From positions 1,054,001-1,118,000 of the forward strand of contig OZ220748.1 in the NCBI GenBank assembly GCA_965117035.1: a stretch of 64,000 nucleotides of DNA, read 5' to 3'. Of this stretch, positions 17,766 through 24,908 are shown piece by piece (the first letter of the stretch is position 1; every line of letters begins with the position of its first letter). Position numbers and translations under genes: made by a program. Origin of the DNA: CAZENU01 sp965117035 (GTDB lineage Bacteria; Chloroflexota; Dehalococcoidia; Lucifugimonadales; CAZENU01). The notes beneath the pieces are model-generated. The model saw only the letters and a list, made by a program, of their open reading frames with translations, did no database searches and was not told where the DNA came from.

Positions 17766-18021
17766 CTTGTGCGCTCCATCTCCCCCGCCGGTGTATCCAT
17801 CCAGGGCCGCCCGTCGACTCTTCCCCGCCATCCTACCGCCGCCCCGAAAGGTGTCAAGTTTCCCAGCCGCCGACAAGGACTTGCGGAGACAGGAACGGGC
17901 CAGAATGGGACCCGCGAAGCCGGGAGTCCATCCTCGATCTGGCGCGCCGTCACGGCCAGGAGAGCAGTCCGCCAAACCGGCCTGCTCGATTGGATGGTGA
18001 ATCCGGGCCGCTCCCGCTTCG

Positions 18022-18051
18022 TTGTGTGCGTTTCAAGCTGCGTGCTATAAT
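18022..18051 (+). promoter_or_regulatory. promoter of rpsF-ssb-rpsR
   Basis: TTGTGT at 18022-18027, 18-bp spacer, extended -10 TGC-TATAAT with TATAAT at 18046-18051. Lies 30 bp before the rpsF start. The rest of the gap 17766-18080 shows no gene. Confidence 0.7.
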
Positions 18052-18080
18052 CCCGCAAGATTTTTCCCCAGAGGGGTACC

Positions 18081-18377
18081 TTGGTCGCAGAACGCACGCG
18101 CCAGTACGAGTTGGTCATGATCCTCAGCCCGGAGTCGACGGAGGAAGAGGTCGCCGGGACGGTCGAAAACGTCCACGGCCTCATCGCCGGCGGAGGCGGG
18201 ACGGTCGGCGAGCACGAGACGTGGGGCCTGCGCAGGCTCGCCTACCCGCTGCGCAAGTTCCGCGAGGGCAACTACGTTCTCACCAACTTCGAGTCCTCCC
18301 CCGCCGCCATCGAGAACCTGGAAGACAACCTCAAGGCGTCCCGGGAGATCATGAGATTCCTGGTAACCCGGAAGTAG
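18081..18377 (+). CDS. rpsF: 30S ribosomal protein bS6
   Basis: 98 residues, standard length. RQYELVMILSPE at the N-terminus, WGLRRLAYPLRKFREGNYVLTNFE in the middle, and MRFLVTRK at the end are the S6 pattern. It binds 16S rRNA as a heterodimer with bS18, encoded two genes on. The start is TTG 18081 behind AGAGGGG. First gene of rpsF-ssb-rpsR, the usual order; rplI, often fourth, is absent here. Confidence 0.97.
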   Translation: MVAERTRQYELVMILSPESTEEEVAGTVENVHGLIAGGGGTVGEHETWGLRRLAYPLRKFREGNYVLTNFESSPAAIENLEDNLKASREIMRFLVTRK

Positions 18378-18390
18378 CCGAGGCCAACCC

Positions 18391-18801
18391 ATGACGATGA
18401 ACAAGGTCCTGGTTATCGGTAACGTCGGCAACGACCCCGAGATGCGCTATACGCCGAGCGGCAGCGCCGTAACCTCCTTCAACGTGGCCACCAACCGCAG
18501 GTACACGACCGGGGACGGCGAGCAGCGCGAAGAGACCGAGTGGTTCCGCGTCAACGCCTGGAACCGGCTCGCCGAGACATGCAACCAGTACGTCACCAGG
18601 GGCATGAAGGTCTACGTCGAGGGCAGGCTCAACAGCCGTCCCTGGGTCGACCGCGACGGACAGCCCCGCGCCGGCAACGAGATCTATGCAACCGACGTCC
18701 GATTCCTGGACAGCAGGGCCTCGGCTGAGGGCGAAGGCGGCAGGCCCGCCGGCCCGGCCGGAGGTCCCCCACAGGAAGAAGCCGAAGACCTGCCCTGGTA
18801 G
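18391..18801 (+). CDS. ssb: single-stranded DNA-binding protein
   Basis: 136 residues. OB-fold (about 1-108) beginning MNKVLVIGNVGNDPEMRYTP, with WFRVNAWNRLAE and VYVEGRLNSRPWVDRDG. A short Gly/Pro-rich tail ends in EEAEDLPW, the acidic tip that docks replication and repair proteins (canonical tip DDIPF; here with a terminal Trp). Lies between rpsF (13 bp) and rpsR (31 bp). Confidence 0.97.
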   Translation: MTMNKVLVIGNVGNDPEMRYTPSGSAVTSFNVATNRRYTTGDGEQREETEWFRVNAWNRLAETCNQYVTRGMKVYVEGRLNSRPWVDRDGQPRAGNEIYATDVRFLDSRASAEGEGGRPAGPAGGPPQEEAEDLPW

Positions 18802-18832
18802 CGTCCAAACCCGACTGGAGAGAGTTCACCGC

Positions 18833-19129
18833 ATGACGACCACCCGCGCCCCTTCCGGCAGACCACCCGCACGACGAGGCAGGCCCAGGTATTTCGCCCG
18901 GCGAAAGGTCTGCGCCTTCTGCGTCGGACACGTCGAGCACATCGACTACAAGGACATCCGCACCCTCGAGCGGTTCATCTCCGACCAGTTCAAGATCGAG
19001 TCGCGGAGGAAGAGCGGCGTCTGCTCCAGCCACCAGCGGGGACTTTCGGCCGCGATCAAGCGGGCCCGGCACCTGGCGATGCTGCCGATGAGCAGGTCCC
19101 ACCGCGGAGTCATGGGCGGCCGCCGCTGA
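18833..19129 (+). CDS. rpsR: 30S ribosomal protein bS18
   Basis: 98 residues. The core RRKVCAFCVGHVEHIDYKD to RARHLAMLP is bS18. The Cys pair CAFC plus a later Cys (SGVCSSHQRG) belongs to the zinc-binding form. A 20-residue Arg/Pro-rich N-terminal extension makes it longer than the usual 70-80. ATG 18833 follows GGAGAGAG. Last of the rpsF operon. Confidence 0.96.
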   Translation: MTTTRAPSGRPPARRGRPRYFARRKVCAFCVGHVEHIDYKDIRTLERFISDQFKIESRRKSGVCSSHQRGLSAAIKRARHLAMLPMSRSHRGVMGGRR

Positions 19130-19230
19130 CCCATATCCCCGCACCCCGGTAGCGCCCGGGCGTTCTGCGTTCTGCGACACGGTCCCGGCTGCCGACGCTC
19201 CCCCCTGCTTCTGCTTCCAAGGAGGAAGCC

Positions 19231-19698
19231 ATCGTCAAGCCAAAGAGACTCGGCCACGTCGTAATCAGGGTGCGAGACCTGGCACGCTCGGAGCACTTCT
19301 ACACCGACGTGCTCGGCCTGCGCGTCACCTCCAGGCTCGAGGACAGGATGGTCTTCCTGAGCGCCGCCGGAGACTCGTCCCACGAGCTCGCGCTGACAGC
19401 CGTCGGCGAGAACGCGCCCGGCCCCGACGCGGACCGCGTCGGCATGTACCACTTCGCGTGGGAGATGGAGTCGTTCGACGATCTGCGCAGGCTCTACCGC
19501 GAGCTGGGGGAGAAGGACGTCGCGATCGGCGGCCTCGGCGACCACGGCATCTCGATGGGCGTGTACTTCTTCGACCCCGACGGCAACGAGATCGAGGCGT
19601 TCTTCGAGCTGCCGCGCGACCGGTGGCCGGAGACGGACATCTTCCTGGGCAGCTTTCCCATGAGCCTCGAAGAGGAGCCCGCTGCCGGGACCGCCTGA
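19231..19698 (+). CDS. VOC (glyoxalase/dioxygenase superfamily) protein, probable AUC start
   Basis: 155 residues if translation starts at the ATC at 19231. The VOC fold needs the strand LGHVVIRVRDL, which lies upstream of the first canonical start (GTG 19270). The ATC has a perfect AAGGAGG six bases upstream and no in-frame ATG, GTG or TTG lies nearby. Metal ligands typical of VOC enzymes are visible as His in GHVV, His in MYHFAW and Glu in GNEIEAFFE. These enzymes use a divalent metal for dioxygenation, isomerisation or thiol transfer; substrate unknown. The candidate selenoprotein gene starts 32 bp after its stop, likely in one operon. Confidence 0.82.
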   Translation: MVKPKRLGHVVIRVRDLARSEHFYTDVLGLRVTSRLEDRMVFLSAAGDSSHELALTAVGENAPGPDADRVGMYHFAWEMESFDDLRRLYRELGEKDVAIGGLGDHGISMGVYFFDPDGNEIEAFFELPRDRWPETDIFLGSFPMSLEEEPAAGTA

Positions 19699-19730
19699 GG
19701 CCGACGGACAGCGATCGCAAGGAGGCCGCC

Positions 19731-20093
19731 GTGGCGCGAGTCGACTACTACTACTACAGGCGCTGAAGCACCTGCGCCCAGGTGAGAGCGTGGCTCTCAC
19801 AGGCCGACGTCGAGCTGACGTCGAGGGACTTCTTCGAGGACCGCTTCTCCGAGGAGGAGTTGCGGCGGCTGTTCGGAGACAGGCCCGCCTCGGACTTTTT
19901 CTCCTGGAACAGCCCTTCGTTCCGCAAGATGGGCGTGAGCCGAGACTCCCTCAGCGCGGACGAGCTGGTCGCCCTGATGCTGGACCAGCCCAGGCTGATC
20001 CGGCGTCCGCTCGTGGTCGTCGACGGCGAGGTCGTGGGCCCGCTGTCGGGCACCGGCCGGATCACCGCGGCCGTATCCGAGCGGCTCGCCTGA
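19731..20093 (+). CDS. ArsC/Spx-like selenoprotein, in-frame UGA = Sec12
   Basis: Reading from GTG 19731 (AAGGAGG at 19719-19725) through a TGA at 19764-19766 gives a 120-residue thioredoxin-fold protein of the ArsC/Spx family. It opens MARVDYYYYRR-U-STC, so Sec12 takes the place of the catalytic Cys of the family's C-x-x-C and Cys15 is the resolving Cys. Family features follow: RAWLSQADVELTSRDFF, SEEELRRLF, DELVALMLDQPRLIRRPLVV. Without readthrough the downstream frame starts at GTG 19782, which has no ribosome site and lacks the active site and first strand. A SECIS-like hairpin lies at 19782-19800. Probably a cytoplasmic thiol/selenol reductase; arsenate as substrate is not implied. Alternative: a pseudogene with a Cys-to-stop mutation. 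Confidence 0.85.
19782..19800 (+). promoter_or_regulatory. bacterial SECIS-like hairpin after UGA 19764
   Basis: GTGAGAGC (19782-19789), loop GTG (19790-19792), GCTCTCAC (19793-19800): perfect 8-bp stem. The loop begins 23 nt after the UGA and starts with GU, as expected for a bacterial SECIS element that binds SelB. An upstream alternative hairpin CACCTG (19769-19774) / CAGGTG (19779-19784) overlaps by three bases. Confidence 0.75.
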
Positions 20094-20121
20094 CCCGGCT
20101 TCGCGCCCGAGCGCGAACTGA

Positions 20122-20148
20122 CACCCCCGGGGCGATGCCCCAGGGGTG
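20122..20148. terminator. strong hairpin between convergent genes
   Basis: CACCCC (20122-20127) and GGGGC (20129-20133) pair with GCCCC (20037+100 frame: 20137-20141) and GGGGTG (20143-20148) around a GAT loop, with a single C/A mismatch. It lies between the convergent ends at 20093 and 20175. There is no U-tract on either strand, so termination would be atypical; it may instead protect 3' ends. Confidence 0.5.
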
Positions 20149-20174
20149 CCCACGACCAAGGGGGGATGTTCTGT

Positions 20175-20780
20175 CTAGGCGGTCGCGGCCGGCTCGGCGG
20201 CGGCGGCCGTAGCGCCGTTGGCGCCGTTGGTGGAGGCCTGCAGGCCGAGCACGTCGATGCCCCTGCGGACCTCGCCGAGCTGGTTGGCCAGGCGCTCCTC
20301 GAGGTCGAACAGGATCTCGCGCGCGTAGCGGTCCGCGCCCTCGCGTCCGGCCAGGGCGACCGCCTCCGCCTCCTCCAGGATGCGGTAGGCCTTGCGCTGG
20401 GCCTCCTGTATGACCTGCTGGGCCTCGTGCTGGCCCTGCTGGACGATCTTCTCGCCCCGCTCCTCCGCGACCTTGAGGATCTCGTGCTCCGCGATGCGGG
20501 CCTGCCGCTCGTCTTCGGCGGCGTCCACCAGCGAGGAGGCCTCGTTGCCTGCCGTCTCCTTCGTGCGCCGGGCCTCCAGGAGAGCCTGGTTCACGATGCT
20601 CTCCCGCTGCCTGATGATCTCCTGCGCCTCCTGGATGTCGGCAGGAATGGCCGCGGCAAGTCCGCTGACCAGGCTCTGCAGCTGGTCCGGATCGACCATC
20701 ACCTTCTTGCTGAAGCCGGGCACCTTCTTTGCCGATTCCGATATCGCTTCCAGCTCTTCGACGATGCTTATGATGTTAAT
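20175..20780 (-). CDS. coiled-coil DivIVA/ATP-synthase-b-like protein, probable AUU start
   Basis: About 201 residues. The N-terminus (IISIVEELEAISESAKKVPG...KVMVDPDQLQSLVSGL) matches the short proteins found after coaD in Chloroflexota and Firmicutes, followed by a long charged Gln/Glu/Ala coiled coil (QEAQEIIRQRESIVNQALLE to REILFDLEERLANQLGEVRR) and an Ala-rich tail. The first ATG in frame (20873) lies inside coaD and would add 31 residues of frame-shifted coaD sequence. The ATT at 20780 sits six bases after AGGAGG and gives the family's normal start, so AUU initiation is likely. Probably a cytoplasmic scaffold; function unknown. Confidence 0.78.
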   Translation of the reverse strand: MNIISIVEELEAISESAKKVPGFSKKVMVDPDQLQSLVSGLAAAIPADIQEAQEIIRQRESIVNQALLEARRTKETAGNEASSLVDAAEDERQARIAEHEILKVAEERGEKIVQQGQHEAQQVIQEAQRKAYRILEEAEAVALAGREGADRYAREILFDLEERLANQLGEVRRGIDVLGLQASTNGANGATAAAAEPAATA

Positions 20781-20790
20781 CGTAATCCTC

Positions 20791-21294
20791 CTATTCCCTT
20801 GGTTCCGTTTGCTGACTGCTTTCCAACTTCGCGGCCAGCCGGTCCGACACGTGTCGCGGTACGAGACCTCCAACCGTGGCGCCCAGCCGGGCCACCTCCT
20901 TGATGCGGCTCGAATAGACGAACTGGTACTCGAGGGCGCTCATCATGCAGACGATGTCGATGTCGGGGTCGAGATGCCGCCACATCAAGGCCATCTCGAA
21001 CTCCGACTCGAAGTCGAACCCTGCCCGCAACCCCCGCACCACGTACCTCGCGCCTACCTCTCGCGCCAGATCGGTCACGAGTCCGGCGAACGGCCTCACC
21101 TCGACGTTGTCGAGATGAGCAACCGAGTCCCCAAACAGCTTCACCCGCTCTTCCGTCGAGAACAGGATGTCCTTCGGCGGCGTCTCGTAGACGGCGACCA
21201 GCAGGCGGTCGAACAGGGCGGCAGCCCGCTTCACGACGTCCACGTGACCGTTGTGCACCGGGTCGAAACTGCCCGGATAGACTGCGTCAACCAT
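20791..21294 (-). CDS. coaD: phosphopantetheine adenylyltransferase
   Basis: 167 residues, standard length. AVYPGSFDPVHNGHVDVVKRA carries the nucleotidyltransferase motif with HxGH (HNGH). VVRGLRAGFDFESEFEMALMW and FVYSSRIKEVA are CoaD-specific (ISS/SSR motif with substrate-binding Arg). It makes dephospho-CoA from 4'-phosphopantetheine and ATP. ATG 21294 has AGGAG five bases upstream; it overlaps the rsmD stop by 8 bp, so the two are coupled. Confidence 0.97.
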   Translation of the reverse strand: MVDAVYPGSFDPVHNGHVDVVKRAAALFDRLLVAVYETPPKDILFSTEERVKLFGDSVAHLDNVEVRPFAGLVTDLAREVGARYVVRGLRAGFDFESEFEMALMWRHLDPDIDIVCMMSALEYQFVYSSRIKEVARLGATVGGLVPRHVSDRLAAKLESSQQTEPRE

Positions 21295-21850
21295 TCTCAC
21301 TCCTGAACTCGTACACCGATACGACCGTGTCGCCGTGTCTTCGGCTGCGCGACCGGACGATCCGGCCGTACGACTCCGCCAACTCCCGACCGCGGTGGTG
21401 TTCCGCCACCACCAGCGCCCTCTCGACGAGCAACTCGAAGCCCTCCAGCTTCCCCATCAGATCGGCCCACGGATCGTCCTCGTAGGGCGCGTCCGCGAAG
21501 ACGACGTGGTACTTCGCTTCCAGATCGCCCAGCGCCGCTTCGACACTCCTCCGGTAGACCCTCCCGCTATCGGCCAGTCCCAGTTCGTCCAGGCTATGCC
21601 GTATGCTCCGGCAGAGCCGCGCGTTCCCCTCGACGAAGTCGACCCATCCAGCGCCCCTGCTGAGCGCCTCTATGCCCAGCGCGCCGCTCCCCGCGTACAG
21701 GTCCAGCACCCGGCCCCCCGCGACCGTTGCCTGGCCGATCATCGAGAAGATCGCGGCCCGTACCCTCTCCGACGTCGGCCTCATCCGCGGCACCCGCGCC
21801 GCCCGGAGCTTTCGGCCCCTGTGTTCGCCGCCCGTGATCCGCGTCGTCAT
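21287..21850 (-). CDS. rsmD: 16S rRNA (guanine966-N2)-methyltransferase
   Basis: 187 residues. It starts MTTRITGGEHRGRKLRA, the RsmD hallmark, then RPTSERVRAAIFSMIG, the SAM motif VLDLYAGSGALGIEALSRGA, and the catalytic VVFADAPYEDD, where the family normally has D-P-P-Y. Here the first Pro is replaced by Ala (D-A-P-Y). ATG 21850 follows AGGAGGAGG. The order rsmD-coaD is widely conserved. Confidence 0.95.
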   Translation of the reverse strand: MTTRITGGEHRGRKLRAARVPRMRPTSERVRAAIFSMIGQATVAGGRVLDLYAGSGALGIEALSRGAGWVDFVEGNARLCRSIRHSLDELGLADSGRVYRRSVEAALGDLEAKYHVVFADAPYEDDPWADLMGKLEGFELLVERALVVAEHHRGRELAESYGRIVRSRSRRHGDTVVSVYEFRSENG

Positions 21851-21996
21851 CGGCGAGTGGCCTCCTCCTGGTCCAGTCCGACGAGACCACGACTCCGTTG
21901 AGGGAGCAAATCCTAGCACCGTGTTTTCGGGGGCCGAAAGCGGATTTGCGTCCTTTTTTGAACAAGTATTAGACGAATTTCAGGAGAGCCCCACTT

Positions 21997-22026
21997 TTGC
22001 AAAAGGGCCCCAAATCGCGATATAAT
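21997..22026 (+). promoter_or_regulatory. promoter of greA-lysS
   Basis: TTGCAA at 21997-22002, 18-bp spacer, perfect TATAAT at 22021-22026. Transcription should start near 22033, immediately before a terminator-like hairpin. Confidence 0.75.
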
Positions 22027-22036
22027 CCGTTGCAGG

Positions 22037-22087
22037 CTGAGCCGTGAGCCGCACGCCAGATGCGGCCCCTCAGTCTTTTTGCTTTTT
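22037..22087 (+). terminator. terminator-like hairpin in the greA leader (possible attenuator)
   Basis: CTGAG (22037-22041) pairs with CTCAG (22069-22073), and inside it GCCGCA (22048-22053) pairs with TGCGGC (22061-22066). The stem is followed at once by TCTTTTTGCTTTTT (22074-22087). This is an intrinsic terminator by form, located between the promoter and the greA start at 22107, so it should release a short leader RNA of about 50 nt unless read through. Confidence 0.75.
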
Positions 22088-22106
22088 GAGCATTGGGGGT
22101 GTGGGC

Positions 22107-22571
22107 ATGGTCCGCAAGGAAGTCTTACTCACCGAAGAGGGCCGCCAGGGCCTCGCCGAGGAGCTGGAGCAGCTCGTGTCGGTCCGGCGCCGCGAGGTCG
22201 CCGCGCGGATCCACAAGGCGAGCGAGACCGGCGGCACCGTCGACAACGCCGAGTACGACGAGGCGAAGAACGAGCAGGCCTTCCTGGAAGGACGCATCTC
22301 CGACCTCGAGAACATCCTCTCCAACGCGGTCGTCGCCCCCGCGGAGAAGGGCCGCGGCGTCCAGCTCGGCTCCACCGTCACCGTTACGGCGGAGGACGGC
22401 TCCAAGCGCGACTACATGGTGGTCGGCTCCGCGGAAGCCGCCCCGCTGGAAGGCAAGATCTCCCTCGAGTCACCCGTCGGCATGGCGCTGATGGACCGCA
22501 ACGTCGGAGACTCCGTCGAGGCCAAGACGCCCGCCGGCGCCGTCAAGCTGAAGATCACCAGCATCCGCTAG
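22107..22571 (+). CDS. greA: transcription elongation factor GreA
   Basis: 154 residues. N-terminal coiled coil (LTEEGRQGLAEELEQL...RREVAARIHKASETGG) with the acidic tip DNAEYDEAKNEQAFLEGRI that enters the RNA polymerase secondary channel, then the C-terminal FKBP-like domain (VGSAEAAPLEGKISLESPVGMALM). Rescues backtracked polymerase by stimulating transcript cleavage. ATG 22107 gives the family length; an upstream in-frame ATG at 22044 lies inside the leader hairpin and is rejected. Followed 24 bp later by lysS. Confidence 0.96.
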   Translation: MVRKEVLLTEEGRQGLAEELEQLVSVRRREVAARIHKASETGGTVDNAEYDEAKNEQAFLEGRISDLENILSNAVVAPAEKGRGVQLGSTVTVTAEDGSKRDYMVVGSAEAAPLEGKISLESPVGMALMDRNVGDSVEAKTPAGAVKLKITSIR

Positions 22572-22595
22572 CCGGCGAGAGAGAGCCTTCGTTCC

Positions 22596-24077
22596 GTGAC
22601 TCAGCCGGGAGACCATCTCCACAGGGTCCGCCGCGAAAAACTCGACCGCCTGCGCGGCCGCGGCATAGACCCCTACCCTCACAGGTACGACCGGACCCAC
22701 ACATCGGCCGAGGCCGTCGCGTGCCTCGAAGCCTCGGAGACGGACGGCGGGGACGCGCCCGCCGACCCGGTCGCGATCGCGGGACGCGTCGTCGGCGTGC
22801 GGACCATGGGACGCGCCGCCTTCCTCGACCTGCAGGACGCCGACGGCCGCATCCAGGTGCTCGTCCGCAAGAACGTCGCCCCCGAGGCCTACGACCTGCT
22901 CGACGACCTCGACGTGGGCGACTGGCTCGGCGTACGCGGCCCGCTGATGCGCACCAGGACCGGCGAGGCGACCGTCGAGGCACACGACTGCGCGATGCTG
23001 TCCAAGTCGCTGCGGTCACTGCCGGAGAAGTGGCACGGCCTCGCCGACGTCGAGACGCGCTACCGGCAGCGCTACCTGGACCTGATATCCAGCGAGGAGG
23101 CGCGGCGCATAGCGACCGTACGAAGCAAGACCGTCAGCGCCCTGAGACGCCAGATGGACGGACGCGGCTTCCTCGAAGTGGAGACGCCGGTCCTCGTCCC
23201 CATCGCGGCCGGCGGCGCCGCAACCCCGTTCACGACACACTACAGGTCGCTGGACCGCGACCTCTACCTGCGCATAGCGACCGAGCTACACCTCAAGCAG
23301 CTCATAGTAGGCGGGCTGGAGAAGGTCTACGAGATAGGCAAGGTCTTCCGCAACGAGGGCGTCGACGCGACCCACAACCCCGAGTTCACGACGATGGAGA
23401 GCTACGAAGCGCTCGCCGACTACAACGACCTCATGTCCATGGTCGAGGAGCTCGTGCACGCGCTTGCCGTCGAGGTGCTGGGCAAGTCGACCGTCCAGTT
23501 CGAGGGCACTGAAATCGACCTTACTCCGCCGTGGCCTCGCCTGGACCTGCGCGAGCAGATCCGGACCCACAGCGGCATAGACTTCCTCGAGGCCGACGAC
23601 ATAGGGCTGCTGAGGGAGGAGATGCGGGCCATAGGCCTCGACGTCGGCAAGCAGATGAGCTGGGGCGGGCTGCTCGACAAGCTGCTATCCGACACGGTGG
23701 AAACCGAGCTCGTCCAGCCCTGCTTCCTGGTCGACTACCCGATCGAGATGTCGCCGCTGGCGAAGAAGAAGCGCGGCGACCCGCGCGTGGTCGAGCGGTT
23801 CGAGGGGTTCGTCGCCGGGATGGAGATATGCAACTCCTTCACCGAGCTCAACGACCCGGTCGACCAGCGAGAGCGGCTGGAGCGGCAGGAGGCGCTGCAC
23901 GAGCAGTTCCAGGACGAGGACATGGACCGCTTGGACGAGGATTTCCTGCTGGCCATCGAGCACGGTATGCCGCCGACCGGCGGCCTCGGACTGGGCATCG
24001 ACCGGCTGGTCATGCTGTTCGCCGGCCACCGCTCGATCCGCGAGGTGGTGCTCTTCCCCCAGCTACGTTCGCGCTAG
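22596..24077 (+). CDS. lysS: lysine--tRNA ligase, class II
   Basis: 493 residues. N-terminal OB-fold anticodon-binding domain (VGVRTMGRAAFLDLQDADGR), then the class II core: motif 1 in RSKTVSALRRQMDGRGFLEVETP, motif 2 FRNEGVDATHNPEFTTME, motif 3 GGLGLGIDRLVMLFAGHRSIREVVLFP. Charges tRNA-Lys. GTG start at 22596. Co-transcribed with greA, a common pairing. Confidence 0.97.
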   Translation: MTQPGDHLHRVRREKLDRLRGRGIDPYPHRYDRTHTSAEAVACLEASETDGGDAPADPVAIAGRVVGVRTMGRAAFLDLQDADGRIQVLVRKNVAPEAYDLLDDLDVGDWLGVRGPLMRTRTGEATVEAHDCAMLSKSLRSLPEKWHGLADVETRYRQRYLDLISSEEARRIATVRSKTVSALRRQMDGRGFLEVETPVLVPIAAGGAATPFTTHYRSLDRDLYLRIATELHLKQLIVGGLEKVYEIGKVFRNEGVDATHNPEFTTMESYEALADYNDLMSMVEELVHALAVEVLGKSTVQFEGTEIDLTPPWPRLDLREQIRTHSGIDFLEADDIGLLREEMRAIGLDVGKQMSWGGLLDKLLSDTVETELVQPCFLVDYPIEMSPLAKKKRGDPRVVERFEGFVAGMEICNSFTELNDPVDQRERLERQEALHEQFQDEDMDRLDEDFLLAIEHGMPPTGGLGLGIDRLVMLFAGHRSIREVVLFPQLRSR

Positions 24078-24132
24078 TCTTCATCGGGAAGCCGGTCGCC
24101 CGGGTCCCCGCGCCGCTGCCGGCGTCCGCCTG

Positions 24133-24852
24133 CTAGACGGGCACCCGCCCCGAGTGGATGGCTACCGTGCCAAGCGCAAGCTCGCGCACCTCGACGTCTA
24201 CAAGGCCGGCGCCCTCCATGAGCGTCGTCATCTCCTCGACGGTGATGAATCCCTGCACCGACTCGGGCAGGTAGGTGTACGCCTCGCGGTTGCGGGCGAG
24301 CACGGCGCCGAGCCAGGGCGTCGTATGCCTGAACAGCGTCGGGAACAGCCGCCCGAACGGCCCGCGACCGGTCTTCACTATCTCCAGGGTCACGATCCGG
24401 CCGCCGGGCGCCACGACGCGGGCCGCCTCGGACAGCGCCTTCGGAACGTCGATGAAGTTGCGCACCCCGAAGCCTATAGTGGCGCAGACGAAGCTGTCGT
24501 CGGCGAACGGCAGGGCATGGGCGTCCGCAAGGGAGAGGTCTATCCGGTCCGCCACCCCGCGCCGCGAGACCTTTTTCCCCGCCGCTCCCAGCATCTCCAG
24601 TCCGAAATCGGCCGCGACGACCCTCGTGACGTTCTTCCGTCCCACCAGCTCGAGGGCGAAGTCGCCGGTGCCCGTGGCCAGGTCGAGCGCGGTGCCTGTC
24701 GCCTCGCCGAGCGCCATGTCGGCCGCCAGCCTCCGCCACGCGTGGTGCCGCCCAGCGGACATGATCGTGTTCATCCGGTCGTAGCTGGGCGTGACGCGGG
24801 AGAACATCCGCGCCACGTAGCGCGCCCGCTCCACACCTCGAAGCTGAGCCAA
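24133..24852 (-). CDS. UbiE/MenG-type demethylmenaquinone methyltransferase
   Basis: 239 residues from the TTG at 24852, which has GGAGGAC upstream. Family marks: ARMFSRVTPSYDRMNTIMSAGRHHAWRR at the N-terminus, SAM motif ALDLATGTGDFALEL, and NFIDVPKALSEAARVVAPGGRIVTLEI. Methylates the quinone ring in menaquinone (or ubiquinone) synthesis; menaquinone is likelier for this lineage. Convergent with lysS, 55 bp apart. It lies 27 bp or so past the nnr start in the same strand direction, near the end of a four-gene run metF-acpS-nnr-ubiE. Confidence 0.9.
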   Translation of the reverse strand: MAQLRGVERARYVARMFSRVTPSYDRMNTIMSAGRHHAWRRLAADMALGEATGTALDLATGTGDFALELVGRKNVTRVVAADFGLEMLGAAGKKVSRRGVADRIDLSLADAHALPFADDSFVCATIGFGVRNFIDVPKALSEAARVVAPGGRIVTLEIVKTGRGPFGRLFPTLFRHTTPWLGAVLARNREAYTYLPESVQGFITVEEMTTLMEGAGLVDVEVRELALGTVAIHSGRVPV

Positions 24853-24908
24853 GAGCGTCCTCCGCTCCGCGCCGGCCTCCAAGAGCCGGCGTCGTCCACG
24901 CGGCGCCT

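Noticed and set aside
19769..19784. Second hairpin right after the UGA of the ArsC-like gene (CACCTG/CAGGTG)
   Set aside because: Its loop is only 8 nt from the UGA and lacks an early U; too close for SelB geometry, so the 19782-19800 stem is preferred as SECIS.
20791..20873. Upstream ATG extension of the coiled-coil protein inside coaD
   Set aside because: The extra 31 residues are frame-shifted coaD coding sequence with no family similarity and no ribosome site.
22044..22106. Longer GreA starting at ATG 22044
   Set aside because: It would place the start inside the terminator-like hairpin and give an N-terminal tail foreign to GreA.
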